From: Lichtheimia corymbifera B2541
Lineage: Eukaryota > Mucoromycota > Mucoromycetes > Mucorales > Lichtheimiaceae
DNA: 64,000 nt
Direction of reading: 5' to 3'
NCBI GenBank assembly: GCA_000697475.1
Contig: JNEU01001101.1
Coordinates: 81,930-145,929 of the forward strand
Made by a program: the position numbers and the translations under genes. Numbering within the stretch: position 1 is the first letter of the stretch; each line of letters starts with the position of its first letter. Positions 1 through 10,748 of the stretch are shown piece by piece. The notes under the pieces were generated by a model. It was not told the origin of the DNA. It worked only from the letters and a program-made list of their open reading frames with translations, and searched no databases.

Positions 1-603
1 CAACATGGAAGCCTGGACCACCACCACCAGGTTCTGGCTCAGAGAAATGATTGAAATGATCAACTCAACGGCATTGCCGAAAGAGGCGTTGAGTAACCCG
101 CCGATGATCTATGATGTGACCCGAGAAAATAACGTGAGCTGTGGCACTCGTGTGTGTGTGTACAACATTGTTTTGAAATAAAACATGATGTACTACGTTT
201 TGGTATTGGTCGGGTTTCATTTGGTTATATTTACCTCACCCGTACGCAGAGCAATATCTTCAGTGGCAAAGCCTAATAGCTTGGCCAGAGGCACGATGGC
301 AATAAAGTTGAGAATAAATGTCACAGTGGGACTCCATACAAAATGACTAGCAATGCCAAAAGGGATAAAGACCACCAATGGGTTGATCCATGATGATTTA
401 ACGATGCTGATAAGACCTTGCTTGATGGTAGGCTCTGGTTTTGATTCATCATTTGAATTCTGATCTGACGTTGAAGCTGAAGACGAAGGCAAGTTGCTGG
501 TGGATGCATGTGTAGTCGTTTCACTTTGGATTGGCTTTGGTAAGTCACCGATGATGGCTACTTCAGATTCACCATCACGAGGATCGATTTGCTGCTTTTC
601 CAT
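1..603 (-). CDS. VCX1: Vacuolar Ca2+/H+ exchanger (CAX family), 5' part
   Basis: Vacuolar-membrane antiporter that loads Ca2+ into the vacuole in exchange for protons. The start codon is at 603-601 (protein begins [10 protein letters not shown]). Exon 1 runs 603-235 and ends in frame after LRTGE at a GTAAAT donor; exon 2 begins at 108 after a TAG acceptor and continues off the left edge. The joined reading gives [13 protein letters not shown] followed by [17 protein letters not shown], which is the first conserved CAX helix and the Ca2+-selectivity c-1 repeat (GNAVE). A Ser/Thr-rich cytosolic N-terminus of about 70 residues precedes the first membrane segment. Only about 160 residues are inside the window. 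A TATA box lies about 75 nt upstream. VCX1 is used as the yeast family name; a paralogue within the CAX family cannot be excluded. Confidence 0.9.
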
Positions 604-1596
604 GGCGAGTAAAAGTTTCAAAAAGAGGCAAAAAAGTTGATGAAAGAGATGCGAGGCGGAGAAGAGGTGCATGCTTTATATATAAAAGCAGGTATTTTAA
701 CCAGAAAAGGCAAGATGTGCCCATCACCTTTTGCTGCCAAAAAGACAGCCGCCACTTTGAGAGGGATAATCGTGGCTTGATCATAACTCAGTTTATGTGA
801 CACCAAGGCTCTTGAAAAGAAGGCCGGAAACTTCTTTTTTGCCAAGCTATAAATGTAAGACATACAAAAGTGGGTGATTGTGTACCTAGTTGTTGGGCAC
901 TGTACCGATTTCATGGTCAAGGTGTGATAATGTCCTCGTGGTGGCTGATTGTTTGTTCAGTAACCTGGGACATCATACATGCGGCCTGATGCACATCTAT
1001 GACAAAATGACATCGTTGCATGCAGAGAACCCGGGTTGTGTATCCCGAGAAAGATAAACATACATTGACGTTACGCAATAAATATAACAGAGGGAAAGCG
1101 CATCCCAAAGTGGTGGTGATCCAGCCCACTTTATTAATGGCCGCTCATGTGTGGGTGCAATCATCATCATCATCATCATCAGGGTGTATCACACAGGTAG
1201 AGAGGCATACACCAAATCAAGGCACTTGTCCGGTTGTGGGTGTGTCATGTGCAAAGACCACTCACACGCACGCATACATGATGCAGGTTTTTTGTTCTTT
1301 ACACTTGGCATCGTGTTGCTGTCAATGTCAAAATCCGACCGCGTAGTAAAAGTAATATTACTGCATGAATGGAAACCCAGCAAAACCCGAGCAGCATGTA
1401 TTTATTTATCATTGACATCTCATCCATCCATCCCTTTACAAGGCAGTTAAAGAATAAATAATGCATGTGTGTGGATAAATTACGAGAGAGGGGTAATAGC
1501 TCAAGGGATGGGATGTGCCAAAGTCACGTGAGTTGATCGTGGTGAGATCGCGTTTTGTTCACGCGTCTGACTTTACGCGCTTCTTCTTGTTGAACC
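604..1596. other. Intergenic, divergent between VCX1 and FANCD2
   Basis: About 1 kb between two divergent start codons. It holds the VCX1 TATA box and a short (cat)n run near 1162-1179. The open frames here have no recognisable protein and no consistent splice structure. No RNA gene was seen. Confidence 0.6.
675..687 (-). promoter_or_regulatory. TATA box of the Ca2+/H+ exchanger gene
   Basis: The sequence tttatatataaaa reads as TATATAAA on the minus strand about 75 nt upstream of the exchanger start codon, the distance expected for a TATA promoter with a short leader. It is nearly palindromic, so orientation is taken from the gene. Confidence 0.55.
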
Positions 1597-4500
1597 ATGG
1601 TCGAAACAGTATTTCTCCAAGCACTACGAGATTCCGGCTGTGTTCTCGCTGTTGACGACAATGACGCCCCAGCAGTATTTGGTACGCACGACAATCGATT
1701 TATTATCCACCATGATGCTGAATGGGTTGCCCATTGAATAATAATAATAATAGCTTGTGAGCCTGTGCTCTTTCGTCGTGACCTGTCAATCAAGATTCGT
1801 TCCGATTCCCAATACCCCAACAACTTGACGAGTTTCTTTGAGAGCATGAACGATACGTTATTGGAGTTGGACATGTTTCGAAGGTTTCTTTTACCAGCAA
1901 CGTTATCCGAAGAAGCAAGGCGATCGACACGGTAAGCATGATTGTCGCAAGCGCAGCAGCAGAGGATCAGGCACTGATATATGCATCCACCTTTTTACCA
2001 GGAGCAGTTCATTCGATAGCGTTGCCAAGACATTACTGCAAGTGGATATTCTTCAAAAGGACCTTATCGATTACTTGCTGGAAAGGTTGCCCGAGTTTTA
2101 TGACGAGCTGGAAAACGAGTACGTGACAACAATGATGCATGTTACACGACCGAGTCGAATGCATGGATTTACTCACAGTACACGCATTTATCTATACAGC
2201 CAATCGAGCACATGCACTGCACGCCTTATTCTACACCAATTGAGATGGTCCGAATACATTGTTGATCCACAAGCCCTTAGTGGAAAGCTGATCGAGGTAA
2301 ATACACGGACGTCCTTACTCTTCCTTATATTGACAATCCTTTCTCTTGTAAAGATCATTCACATCACGCCTCCTGTTATCCAACATGAAATCATCACTTC
2401 ATTACCAGATATTATCAATGATACCGAACACAAGGTAATGGTACATTTGCTGGGTAGCAACAAGCTATTGACAATGGATTGCTGAATAGGCTATGGTAGT
2501 GTACCTGAAGGAGCTTATGAACGAGAACTCTGAGTTGACTGTACCCATTCTTGATGCCTTGTCGAATCTCACATCGCATTCGGAAAGCTTGGTAAGACTT
2601 GCATGGTGGTGTTTGGTATCACGCATACACATGACTAATACCAACCTCTAGGAAGATGTGCGAGATACAGTGTTGGATCGATTGGAACAAGCTGAACAAG
2701 ACGATCTAGCTGTTATCCTCAAGTTTCTTTTACAAACTGTATCCCCAAACACAATCGACTTGGTATGTCAACATTGGATCGTATAGCGATGGTTGTTAAC
2801 CACTTGGATAGGTCATTTATGGTATCAGAGAGAAGCTCGATTTCCGATCTCTTAAAAGACCTCAAAATGCTCGGCAACGCACTGGAAACGCGGCGCAAGG
2901 ATTGATTTTGGGTGAGTGATGGTGACGCGTGTGCAAGGATAATGGTATATCTTACAAACTTGATTTTGTAGAATCCATCAAACATGGTCTTCAATTCCAC
3001 AAATACGTCTGTGATTCTTGGTTCAAGTCTATAGCTGCATTGGAAACCAAAGTAAGAGCCTCACAAATAATGGCAGGTGAAAACAGGCACTAATATGGTC
3101 ATGTAATGCAGGACGCACACAAGCCTATTGACGTGCTGGTGCTGGTTATTCTCTATTCCATGACATCGACCAAAAAGAAGGCAGAAGTGCTCTTTCGGAA
3201 AAAGATCACTGGTGGTTTGATCACTGCACGTTTACTACAAGATGTCATCCTTCATCATGCTGATGGCTTGACTGGGTAAGTTGGATGGAAAAAAAGACAT
3301 ACTCGGATGAATGAGCCAACATATGGATTTACTAGTTATTGGAGCGCTATTCTGTCGCTGGCCGAGAGTCTTTTGCGATCCGCACAACAAACAAATGCCA
3401 TTGCCCCTTGTTCAAACGCCCTTTATATCAACGCCTTTAAATCCAGTGATGCATATCATCGCCAGGTATGTTGATTGTACTACTCATCCCATTTTATATT
3501 GACACAAGCTATAGGAAATTGTTGGCTCCCTGGTCACCCACATTGGCAGTGGTTCAATATCCTTTTTTTTCGCTTTATCATGAACAGCTACCACGTCATC
3601 CAGATTGAGATATCATCTTAACCAAAAGTCATGTTTCTTTTACGCTGCAGAAATGGATGCTGCTCTCGACGTTCTCCTCCATCTTGCCGAAACCGACGTC
3701 AACAATATGGCAGTATACGATGTTTTCATCAAAGGCATTCTCGATTACTTGGACAACCTATCGCTATCACAGATCAGGACACTTTTTAACATCTTCAGTT
3801 TGCTTGCATTAACGGTGAGTGCGCAAAGCTTATCCTCCTATGGTATCCGTGCTCTTACAATCACCATAAATAGTCATCAGATAAAGACAATGACGGCAGC
3901 CATTCCAGTCTTTGGTCCGAAATTCAGATTGTGATTCGCAAGCAGCTGTCAAATCCACGAGAAAAGTACAAAAAGATCGGTGTGGTGGGGTGCTTAGCCG
4001 TTATCAAGGTTCTTGGATCGGATGCCCTATGCAATGCCAGCTCAGCTGCAGAATCAAGCACTCAAAGTAGGTTCTACTATGAAGAAAAGATATGAGCTCA
4101 AATTGATATTCATGGTTACTAGGCAGGTTATCCATTGAGCAACCTAGTCGACACCCTTTGTTACGCCAATCTATTGAGATGCTCCAAATGATCATGCGCA
4201 ATTGTGCCGAATACCCGGTAAGATCAAATCACATGTTGGATATACCAATGATTAACATGCCTGGATAGGTTTGTCTGGCACTCATGTATGACGAACTTGC
4301 ATATATGGTCGAATACGACGATTTGGACAAGCGCCTGCAGTTATGGATCAAGGAGAATTTTACAAATTGCTTCACCGAAGACTACGTTGTGGACACCGAC
4401 TCAGGAGAACAAGTGATCAAGGACAAGAACAGACAATCTGACTTGTGTCTCAAACCTCAAAATCAAATTTGCTTGGATGACGTGGTATGCTGTAGTGGAT

Positions 4501-7500
4501 ACTATTAAGGAAATGGCCAGCAGCTAAGGTTATGATTATCATAGGATGAGGAAGGCTCCATCATTATTGGGCTGTATCCAATCGTGTGCTCATCAGATGA
4601 ACGGCAAAAACGAAGGCTGATGCTCACGCTATGTCCCATCTTCAACTTGATACAAACCTACGAGAGAGTGAACAACAATAATGACTTGAGCGAGATCGAT
4701 GCGTTACTCGGATGCGGCATTATCTTATTCAAATTGGATGAAGACGAGGTTCAGGTATGCAGTGCATATGGATTAGAGAATGATGGACTGATTCTTGTTC
4801 AAAGGAATTGATCCAAGATTTGCCGCCTGATGAGATGCAAAATGCGTGCGATATGCTCTTTTACACAATCAATTGGTGAGTTGTATCCATTCATATTTTT
4901 AGTCAGTCATCCTGATGGACGTTATCTTAGGCTACGAGAGCTGTTGAACGCCTTTTGCCGGAGCGAGGATGGAGATGACCACAGCAAGCTGGTTCAACGC
5001 ATCAAGAATGTCTTGTCATTCGAAGCCTTGTTGGAAGAATTCATCAAAGCGATGGGCACTTACACGCCTTTGGAGTTCCATTCAATATCCAATATGGAAG
5101 GAAAAGACAGCATACGATCACTTCACAGCATTAGCTCGGTAAGCAAAAGCAAAGATAAGCGTTGGGGTATGGTGATTTAATACCTTGTGAAGTCTAGCAC
5201 ACCTCGTTCTCCAGTACCAGATGCATCCGATGTTGATTCAAAACCAGCTTTGAAAAAGACAAGCACGCATACCCCATCTTTTGATTCTGTCAACTCTTTG
5301 AGGCCTTTCATGCGAGCTCTTAATGTGAGTCGGCATTCTTCCTTTTGAGAGCGTGCTATTGACTGACATCAATGCTTAGGTGGACGTGATTGCTATCCTC
5401 GGGCAAAATGACAATGATCAAGAGAATCTCGAGGTAAGGTGATTCAAGGATAAAGGGAGAAATGGCAATACTAACAAACATGGTGCGTAATGTAGTACGA
5501 CGAGGTCAATTACATTCTCAATGAGCTGTACAACAAGCTTGAAAAGAAAGTTGTTCCAGCGCCTACCAATCCATTCGGTAGAAAAAAGGCCGCCGATGAT
5601 AAGCAACGTTATCAGAATCAAGCGTCGTATTTGCTCAGACTCAATCCACATGATTTGGTGAAACAAGTCGTGGTTCATCTCCCAACCATCCTGCACCGGC
5701 TCGAGAACTTGTACGAAGATATACAACTACAGGTATGCCATTAATGGTGCTGATTACACGACAAGGAATAGCTGATCGCTTCATTGTGTGCTTAGGATAC
5801 TCAATCTGGGAGATTCAACTCTGTAAGTCACATGGCCATTGTTTTTTTGTGATGCCTATATTCTAATATCATTATATAGGGTTCTGAGCCTATTGTCCAA
5901 TGTGCAGCGAATATATTCAATATCATTTACAAGCTATTTTCTTGGCCTGACATTGGTAATCCTGAAAATCAAAACATCTTGGAGGTGAGTGGATGGAAGG
6001 ACTCGGATGATATCACCAGCTAATGCTATTTGGTTTCAATTTCAGGCCGTCTTTGGCGCACTCGCCGATCGACTTGCTGTTGAAAATACACAATCACAAT
6101 CCTTTACGACAAAGGCACAAGAAGCTTTCAAATACCTTGCACGATTTTCTGATAATATGCCAGAGGCAACAACTGCAGTGACACTCTTCAAAACACTCAT
6201 GCGCATCAAGGAGCTTTCTGGAGCTGGTGATTCGTTAAGATCAAATGCACACAGCGTTGTCACAGGCATTTTGAAGGAAGATTGGTTTGATTGGCGTAAT
6301 ATCAAGGTGAATAGTGAGAGCTGGGGGTTGTTGTTGCTAGGTTACTAAGATACCCAAAATAGAAAGAGATCCCGTATCTACTGGAACAGGCCATTGAATT
6401 GGATCAGGACCCATTGTCTACGTTGCACGATTATGTGAATAATGTATTGGAATCCTTTGAGGAGAACGGAAGCCTTGAAGAGCATCCATTGCTTCGAACA
6501 GACACGGTGCTTTCTTATTATCAGGTATTGTGATGACGAGCTACGGTGTGTGAATATGCGCTGATACCGATATCATTTCATTTACAGGCCATGATCAACC
6601 AAACTGTCAAAGCACTACACCTTCTTCAAGAAACAGATCAGGATGCATCGGTTATTCTTGTCCAAAATTCGCAGATTGTCAAGATCTTTGGGCACATTAC
6701 AAGCTATACCAAGACAAAGGATCAGCGAGCTCTTTTCGGAATGATACTCAAGACGGGTCGCTCGTTTGTCGATCAGTTTGCCAAGCACTCGATTCCTTTC
6801 TTTACCAATGTATTCCGATCCCACAAGAATGAGATTGTCGATATCCTAAGAGATTTCCAAAGGAGCACACGTGCGCTGCAGGTACGTTAGAGGATGAGAG
6901 AATGGGAAAGATGATTTATGCTGATGATGGCTTTCTGTGCTACTAGATTATTTGTTCACATGTCAAGGTGATCAAGGATGTACAACTATCGACGTATGTG
7001 CCGCCGTTGAAGAGATCACTGGAGATCGTTATCTTCCAAGTCAAGATGCTATTGACAGAGAATAATGCGCCGTCCGATGCCTTCTTCATGGGTGCATTGA
7101 AGCACAGAGATATTCGAGGCGAGGAAGTACAATCACAGGTATATTATATATGGTTATAGATGGAATGTGCATGGCAATTAATGATACTTTATGGAAAATT
7201 TTAGCTTCCTCGAGAAGAATCGGATGATGAAGGGGACGAATTGAATAGCGACCGCATGAACAGCGATGATATGGACACTGACAATGAAGATGAGGGCAAT
7301 GAAGAAGGTCATTCTGTGTCTTCGCATCGACCATCCCAAGCACAAAAAGAAATACCACCACCGACAAACAATGAATCAAACAACAATGAAGTCACCATGG
7401 AGATCGATTTCGATAGCGAAACGGATGATGAGCAAAGCAATATCGAACCAATGCCTCCTGTGATTGCAATACGTGACGACGATGACGATAACGACGACGA

Positions 7501-7645
7501 CGATGATGTGAAGGTGGTTGAGCAAGATGAAGGATCCAAAGAGGAATCTGCCGAAGGGAATCCACCTCGCAAGAAACAGCGGCTTGGTTTAGGGCGCCCT
7601 GCTTTTCCCCAGGGTAAAGTTTTTTCATTGACTCGAGACGAATAA
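1597..7645 (+). CDS. FANCD2: Fanconi anemia group D2 protein
   Basis: Homologue of FANCD2, the helical-repeat subunit of the FANCI-FANCD2 DNA clamp used in interstrand-crosslink repair. I placed 29 exons, all in phase: 1597-1681, 1754-1931, 2002-2118, 2200-2296, 2354-2434, 2490-2591, 2652-2762, 2812-2911, 2972-3051, 3112-3275, 3336-3465, 3515-3551, 3651-3814, 3874-4066, 4123-4217, 4269-4484, 4545-4754, 4805-4875, 4931-5166, 5221-5324, 5380-5433, 5496-5732, 5796-5822, 5880-5984, 6046-6306, 6363-6524, 6588-6881, 6947-7138, 7205-7645. The product is about 1,447 aa; human FANCD2 is about 1,450. Landmarks shared with animal FANCD2 include HEIITSLPDI, VFIKGILDYLDN, IRKQLS and DIRGEEVQSQ. The lysine of IRKQLS (about residue 505, codon 3940-3942) matches the monoubiquitinated human K561. 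The last exon is acidic and ends with a basic KKQR cluster, a likely nuclear signal. Exon 12's donor is the least certain junction. Confidence 0.93.
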
Positions 7646-8377
7646 AATCGACATTCATTCATTGACACATTGTCCAAAGTGTGATGAGCGGCACCAGCCA
7701 AGCTCGTGGTTGATAGCTAACTCAGAATAATATCAAATTTAGTTAATGCAACTGTGGCGAAAATCACCCTAATAAAGAGAATTTAAAAACGCACATCCCT
7801 TTTTGACGTTTCACGAGTTTTCGATTCGGCCCATATTCAAATGCACATGTCGTTTTTCGTCCCACCTCTCCAGTCTTGGCAGATGTTTCACGACGACAAG
7901 TAGCATCACATTAACGTCATTAGTCTTGAGATAACAAGAGAGCGTATGCATACACACATGCATAATAAATATGTAAGCCTGCAACTAGTGGTATATATGA
8001 AAAGCGTTTAATAGGCGATATGAAATTTCGAAAGTGAAGGAGCGGGTAAAAGTAAGGTCTCCCTGCAGAATGTCTGTGAATAAACGCTGACAGATGATGG
8101 GTGTGCTGGGGGAGGGGCGGTGATGATGATGATTAGTAGTTTTTGCCAAGATGAAATAGAAATATCAAGTCCCAAACAGTTCAGCGTAAAAACGAAAACC
8201 CCCTAAACTTTTTATGGATGTGTCTAGGCGTGGCAGGTGAGTATGTAAGTCCCATCATATCATTGCGTCGATCCCTCTGTAATCCGAACTATTGGGCTAG
8301 GTCGTCGGGAGTTGAATGAGAAAAAGCACGTATAAAGGCAAATGAAGATCGCATTCTTTAGTTTTCTTTCACCCCGA
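7646..8377. other. Intergenic, FANCD2 3' flank and O-FucT promoter
   Basis: No gene recognised. A possible poly(A) signal (aataaa) lies near 7771, followed by an A/T-rich stretch and a short (gat)n run near 8123. The downstream end carries a TATA box annotated separately. Confidence 0.5.
8331..8338 (+). promoter_or_regulatory. TATA box of the O-fucosyltransferase-like gene
   Basis: TATAAAGG lies only 4 nt before the first in-frame ATG at 8342. A TATA box normally directs initiation some 30 nt or more downstream, so transcripts would probably miss the 8342 ATG and begin translation at the next in-frame ATG, 8378. Confidence 0.5.
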
Positions 8378-9826
8378 ATGTCTCGAGCAATAATACCATC
8401 ACCCTACCGCCCTTCAGCAGCAGGCACTGCAGGGCTGCTCTTGATAGCCGTTATGGTCATCATTCACATGTGCGTATTACGGCCGTTGATGACACCTAGC
8501 AACAATAGCGCAGACGATATTTGGAGAAGCTGGATGCAGCATCATAATACTACTGGCAATCTTCCAAGTCGAGACCACCCATCCCACCTGAAACATGATC
8601 AACAATATGTCTCGTTTCTTCCACACTCCGGTCTTCAGAACCAGCGTATTGCTCTAATCAATGCTGCTGTCATTGCCAAGGCCTTGAACCGTACCCTGTT
8701 ATTACCAGAGCTTAATTTGGGCAAGGCTACTTATTGGCGACCATCACACGATCTTGAATACCTTGTCGCCAACTGCCCTTCCAACAATAGCATCTCGACC
8801 AAATGTTCAGAATATCGACGATACGTCCCTATGCCAGTTGACAGCATCTTTGATCTTGCACCTTTTGAGCATCTCGGTATTCAAAGTATTCAACGTGATG
8901 ATATGCATACTGAGAATCTGGACAAGCAATTTGGTATCAAGACCATTTATCGCATTCACGATCCCAGCCGATATTCGTATCAAATCCTCGATCGCGACGA
9001 TGTATCAGCAACACGACAATTTGACTCTCGTCTTTTATTGGAAGATATTATGGATCGTCCTGAACAACTTATTCTTTTTGGTTCTCTTTTCGGAAGCAAT
9101 CGTCTAGGCCTCAGCGATCCTGAGCTCAATTCTGCACGACACTATCTACGCCATGAAATGGGCTTATCTCATCCTGATGTCCTGAAGCAAACCAACGTTA
9201 TCCTTTCACAGCTGGGCGCTATACCAGAAAGAAGCGATGCTAATGAACAACAAGTCAGCATCACCGATGGTTCATTTACTAGTGTACATATGCGGCAAGG
9301 TGATGGCGTTTTTCGTAAACAGGCAAGCAACACACGTACAGCCATCCGACGAGCACTTGAACATCCACATGATGATGATGATAAAGACCAACAGCAAGAA
9401 ACGGATCAATTTATGGAAGAAACAGTGGAACGCTTGCAACGGTTACCAAGTCGAAAAGATGTTTTGGAAGCGTGTGTGGAGCTACAATCCATGGAACATC
9501 TTCACGCTAGGCTTAGGTTGATCTACATGGCGACGGATTCTCGGCGTCCACAGGCGCAATTGGCCGATCTCTATGCAGAGTTTGTGTGCTTATTCACGCT
9601 ACACGATTTTCCAGAGGTTACACAGGCGATCGCAGACCCACTTTTGTTACCACTAGTGGATGCAGAGGTAGCATCACACGCAGATTATTTTATCCCAACA
9701 CCAAAAAGCACCTTTTCTGGTTATATCAGTCAACGGAATCACAAGCTGCATTCAACTGAAACCATATTATCATCATTACCACCTTCATCCAGCACCACCA
9801 CCACAACAACCTCCACCTCCTTGTAG
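8378..9826 (+). CDS. O-fucosyltransferase-like type II membrane glycosyltransferase
   Basis: Single-exon gene, 482 aa from the ATG at 8378 (494 aa from 8342). The 8378 start is preferred because of the TATA box just upstream of 8342. A hydrophobic segment at about residues 17-36 (LLLIAVMVIIHMCVL) followed by a luminal domain gives the type II topology of Golgi glycosyltransferases. The stretch FLPHSGLQNQRIALINAA followed by LNRTLLLPEL is the N-terminal donor-binding signature of GDP-fucose protein O-fucosyltransferase-like families, and VHMRQGDGVF matches the HxRxGD-type motif. The C-terminus is low complexity (Ser/Thr). It probably transfers a sugar from a GDP-sugar to a protein or wall glycan in the secretory pathway; acceptor and exact donor are not visible from sequence. 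No introns were needed. Confidence 0.8.
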   Translation: MSRAIIPSPYRPSAAGTAGLLLIAVMVIIHMCVLRPLMTPSNNSADDIWRSWMQHHNTTGNLPSRDHPSHLKHDQQYVSFLPHSGLQNQRIALINAAVIAKALNRTLLLPELNLGKATYWRPSHDLEYLVANCPSNNSISTKCSEYRRYVPMPVDSIFDLAPFEHLGIQSIQRDDMHTENLDKQFGIKTIYRIHDPSRYSYQILDRDDVSATRQFDSRLLLEDIMDRPEQLILFGSLFGSNRLGLSDPELNSARHYLRHEMGLSHPDVLKQTNVILSQLGAIPERSDANEQQVSITDGSFTSVHMRQGDGVFRKQASNTRTAIRRALEHPHDDDDKDQQQETDQFMEETVERLQRLPSRKDVLEACVELQSMEHLHARLRLIYMATDSRRPQAQLADLYAEFVCLFTLHDFPEVTQAIADPLLLPLVDAEVASHADYFIPTPKSTFSGYISQRNHKLHSTETILSSLPPSSSTTTTTTSTSL

Positions 9827-10748
9827 ATATATTTACATTCCTTCGTTACACCTTCCCCTTTTTTTGCTTCCCTTTTATTGCATTTGTACATTAATATATA
9901 CACTCCTCTGTTCTGTATTCTACACGTAGCGTCATTTTTTACTTGGCTCCCTTATTAGCACTATTGGTGGAAAGCATTCTAGACGAAATTTAGAATAGTG
10001 TATTTTAGAAACCAAAGAAAACCTTCTCCCTTCTAGATATGCATTGTGCACCGTAGACTAGTTGCACCATGGTGGATGGTAAGGAAGGGGCCACAATAAT
10101 GATGGATTTATTAGCGCTGTGGCGTGTATCGATAATTATGTGTGTGCGTCTCATTGGTACCTTGAGCTACTAACCCACATCTTGGCGTAATACATAATGT
10201 TGGTGCTTATCAAACACTGTGATGGGGTGTGTGTGTGTGTGTCCCCAGCATGATAAACGACGACAGCATCAGATGCATCAGTGTTGTTGCTCACGTGTTG
10301 ATATCATCAACATGATGACGGGCAGCTCGCAAAAACGGTTAACACATTTTTCCTTTCTTTCTCTTTTTTATTGTATGCATCATGGATTCATTCTCTTTGT
10401 TTATATGATAAAGATGAAGGACAATGAAGAGTAGAGGGTGGTTGGGTGAATAAAGAGACTTTTGACTATAAAGGCCAGTGCGAAAAAGGAGACAAAGAGC
10501 ACAGCCATTTGCAAGGGGTGATCTATTCTTCTTCTTGCTATTTGAATGATAAAGGATGATGATGATCACGGGACTGTTCTCCTACCCAAGTTCAGGAACA
10601 ACCAGCAGCAGTATTGTTGTATGTATTCTTATACTCCACACTCACGGTAGCTGTCTCCGACCACACCTTGAACGTCGTCTTCCTCCTTTTCGTTGGCCAA
10701 CACGACGACCTCCCCTTTTATTCTTTCTTTTTGACGTTTACTAGACAT
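9827..10748. other. Intergenic and likely DNM1 leader
   Basis: No gene recognised. There is a (gt)n microsatellite near 10229-10242 and a TATA-like TATAAAGG at 10467-10474. A pyrimidine tract ending in ctag at 10744, five bases before the DNM1 ATG, looks like a 3' splice site, so a 5'-UTR intron may remove the upstream ATGs between 10556 and 10616. Confidence 0.45.

Noticed and set aside
5139..5220. FANCD2 splice at TCG|GTAAGC joined to tctag|C
   Set aside because: It breaks the frame. The GTATGG donor at 5167 with the accag acceptor at 5220 keeps phase and gives a normal-size intron.
10614..10748. 45-residue N-terminal extension of DNM1
   Set aside because: Dnm1/DRP1 proteins start next to the GTPase domain; the extension is pyrimidine-rich leader ending in a likely 3' splice site.
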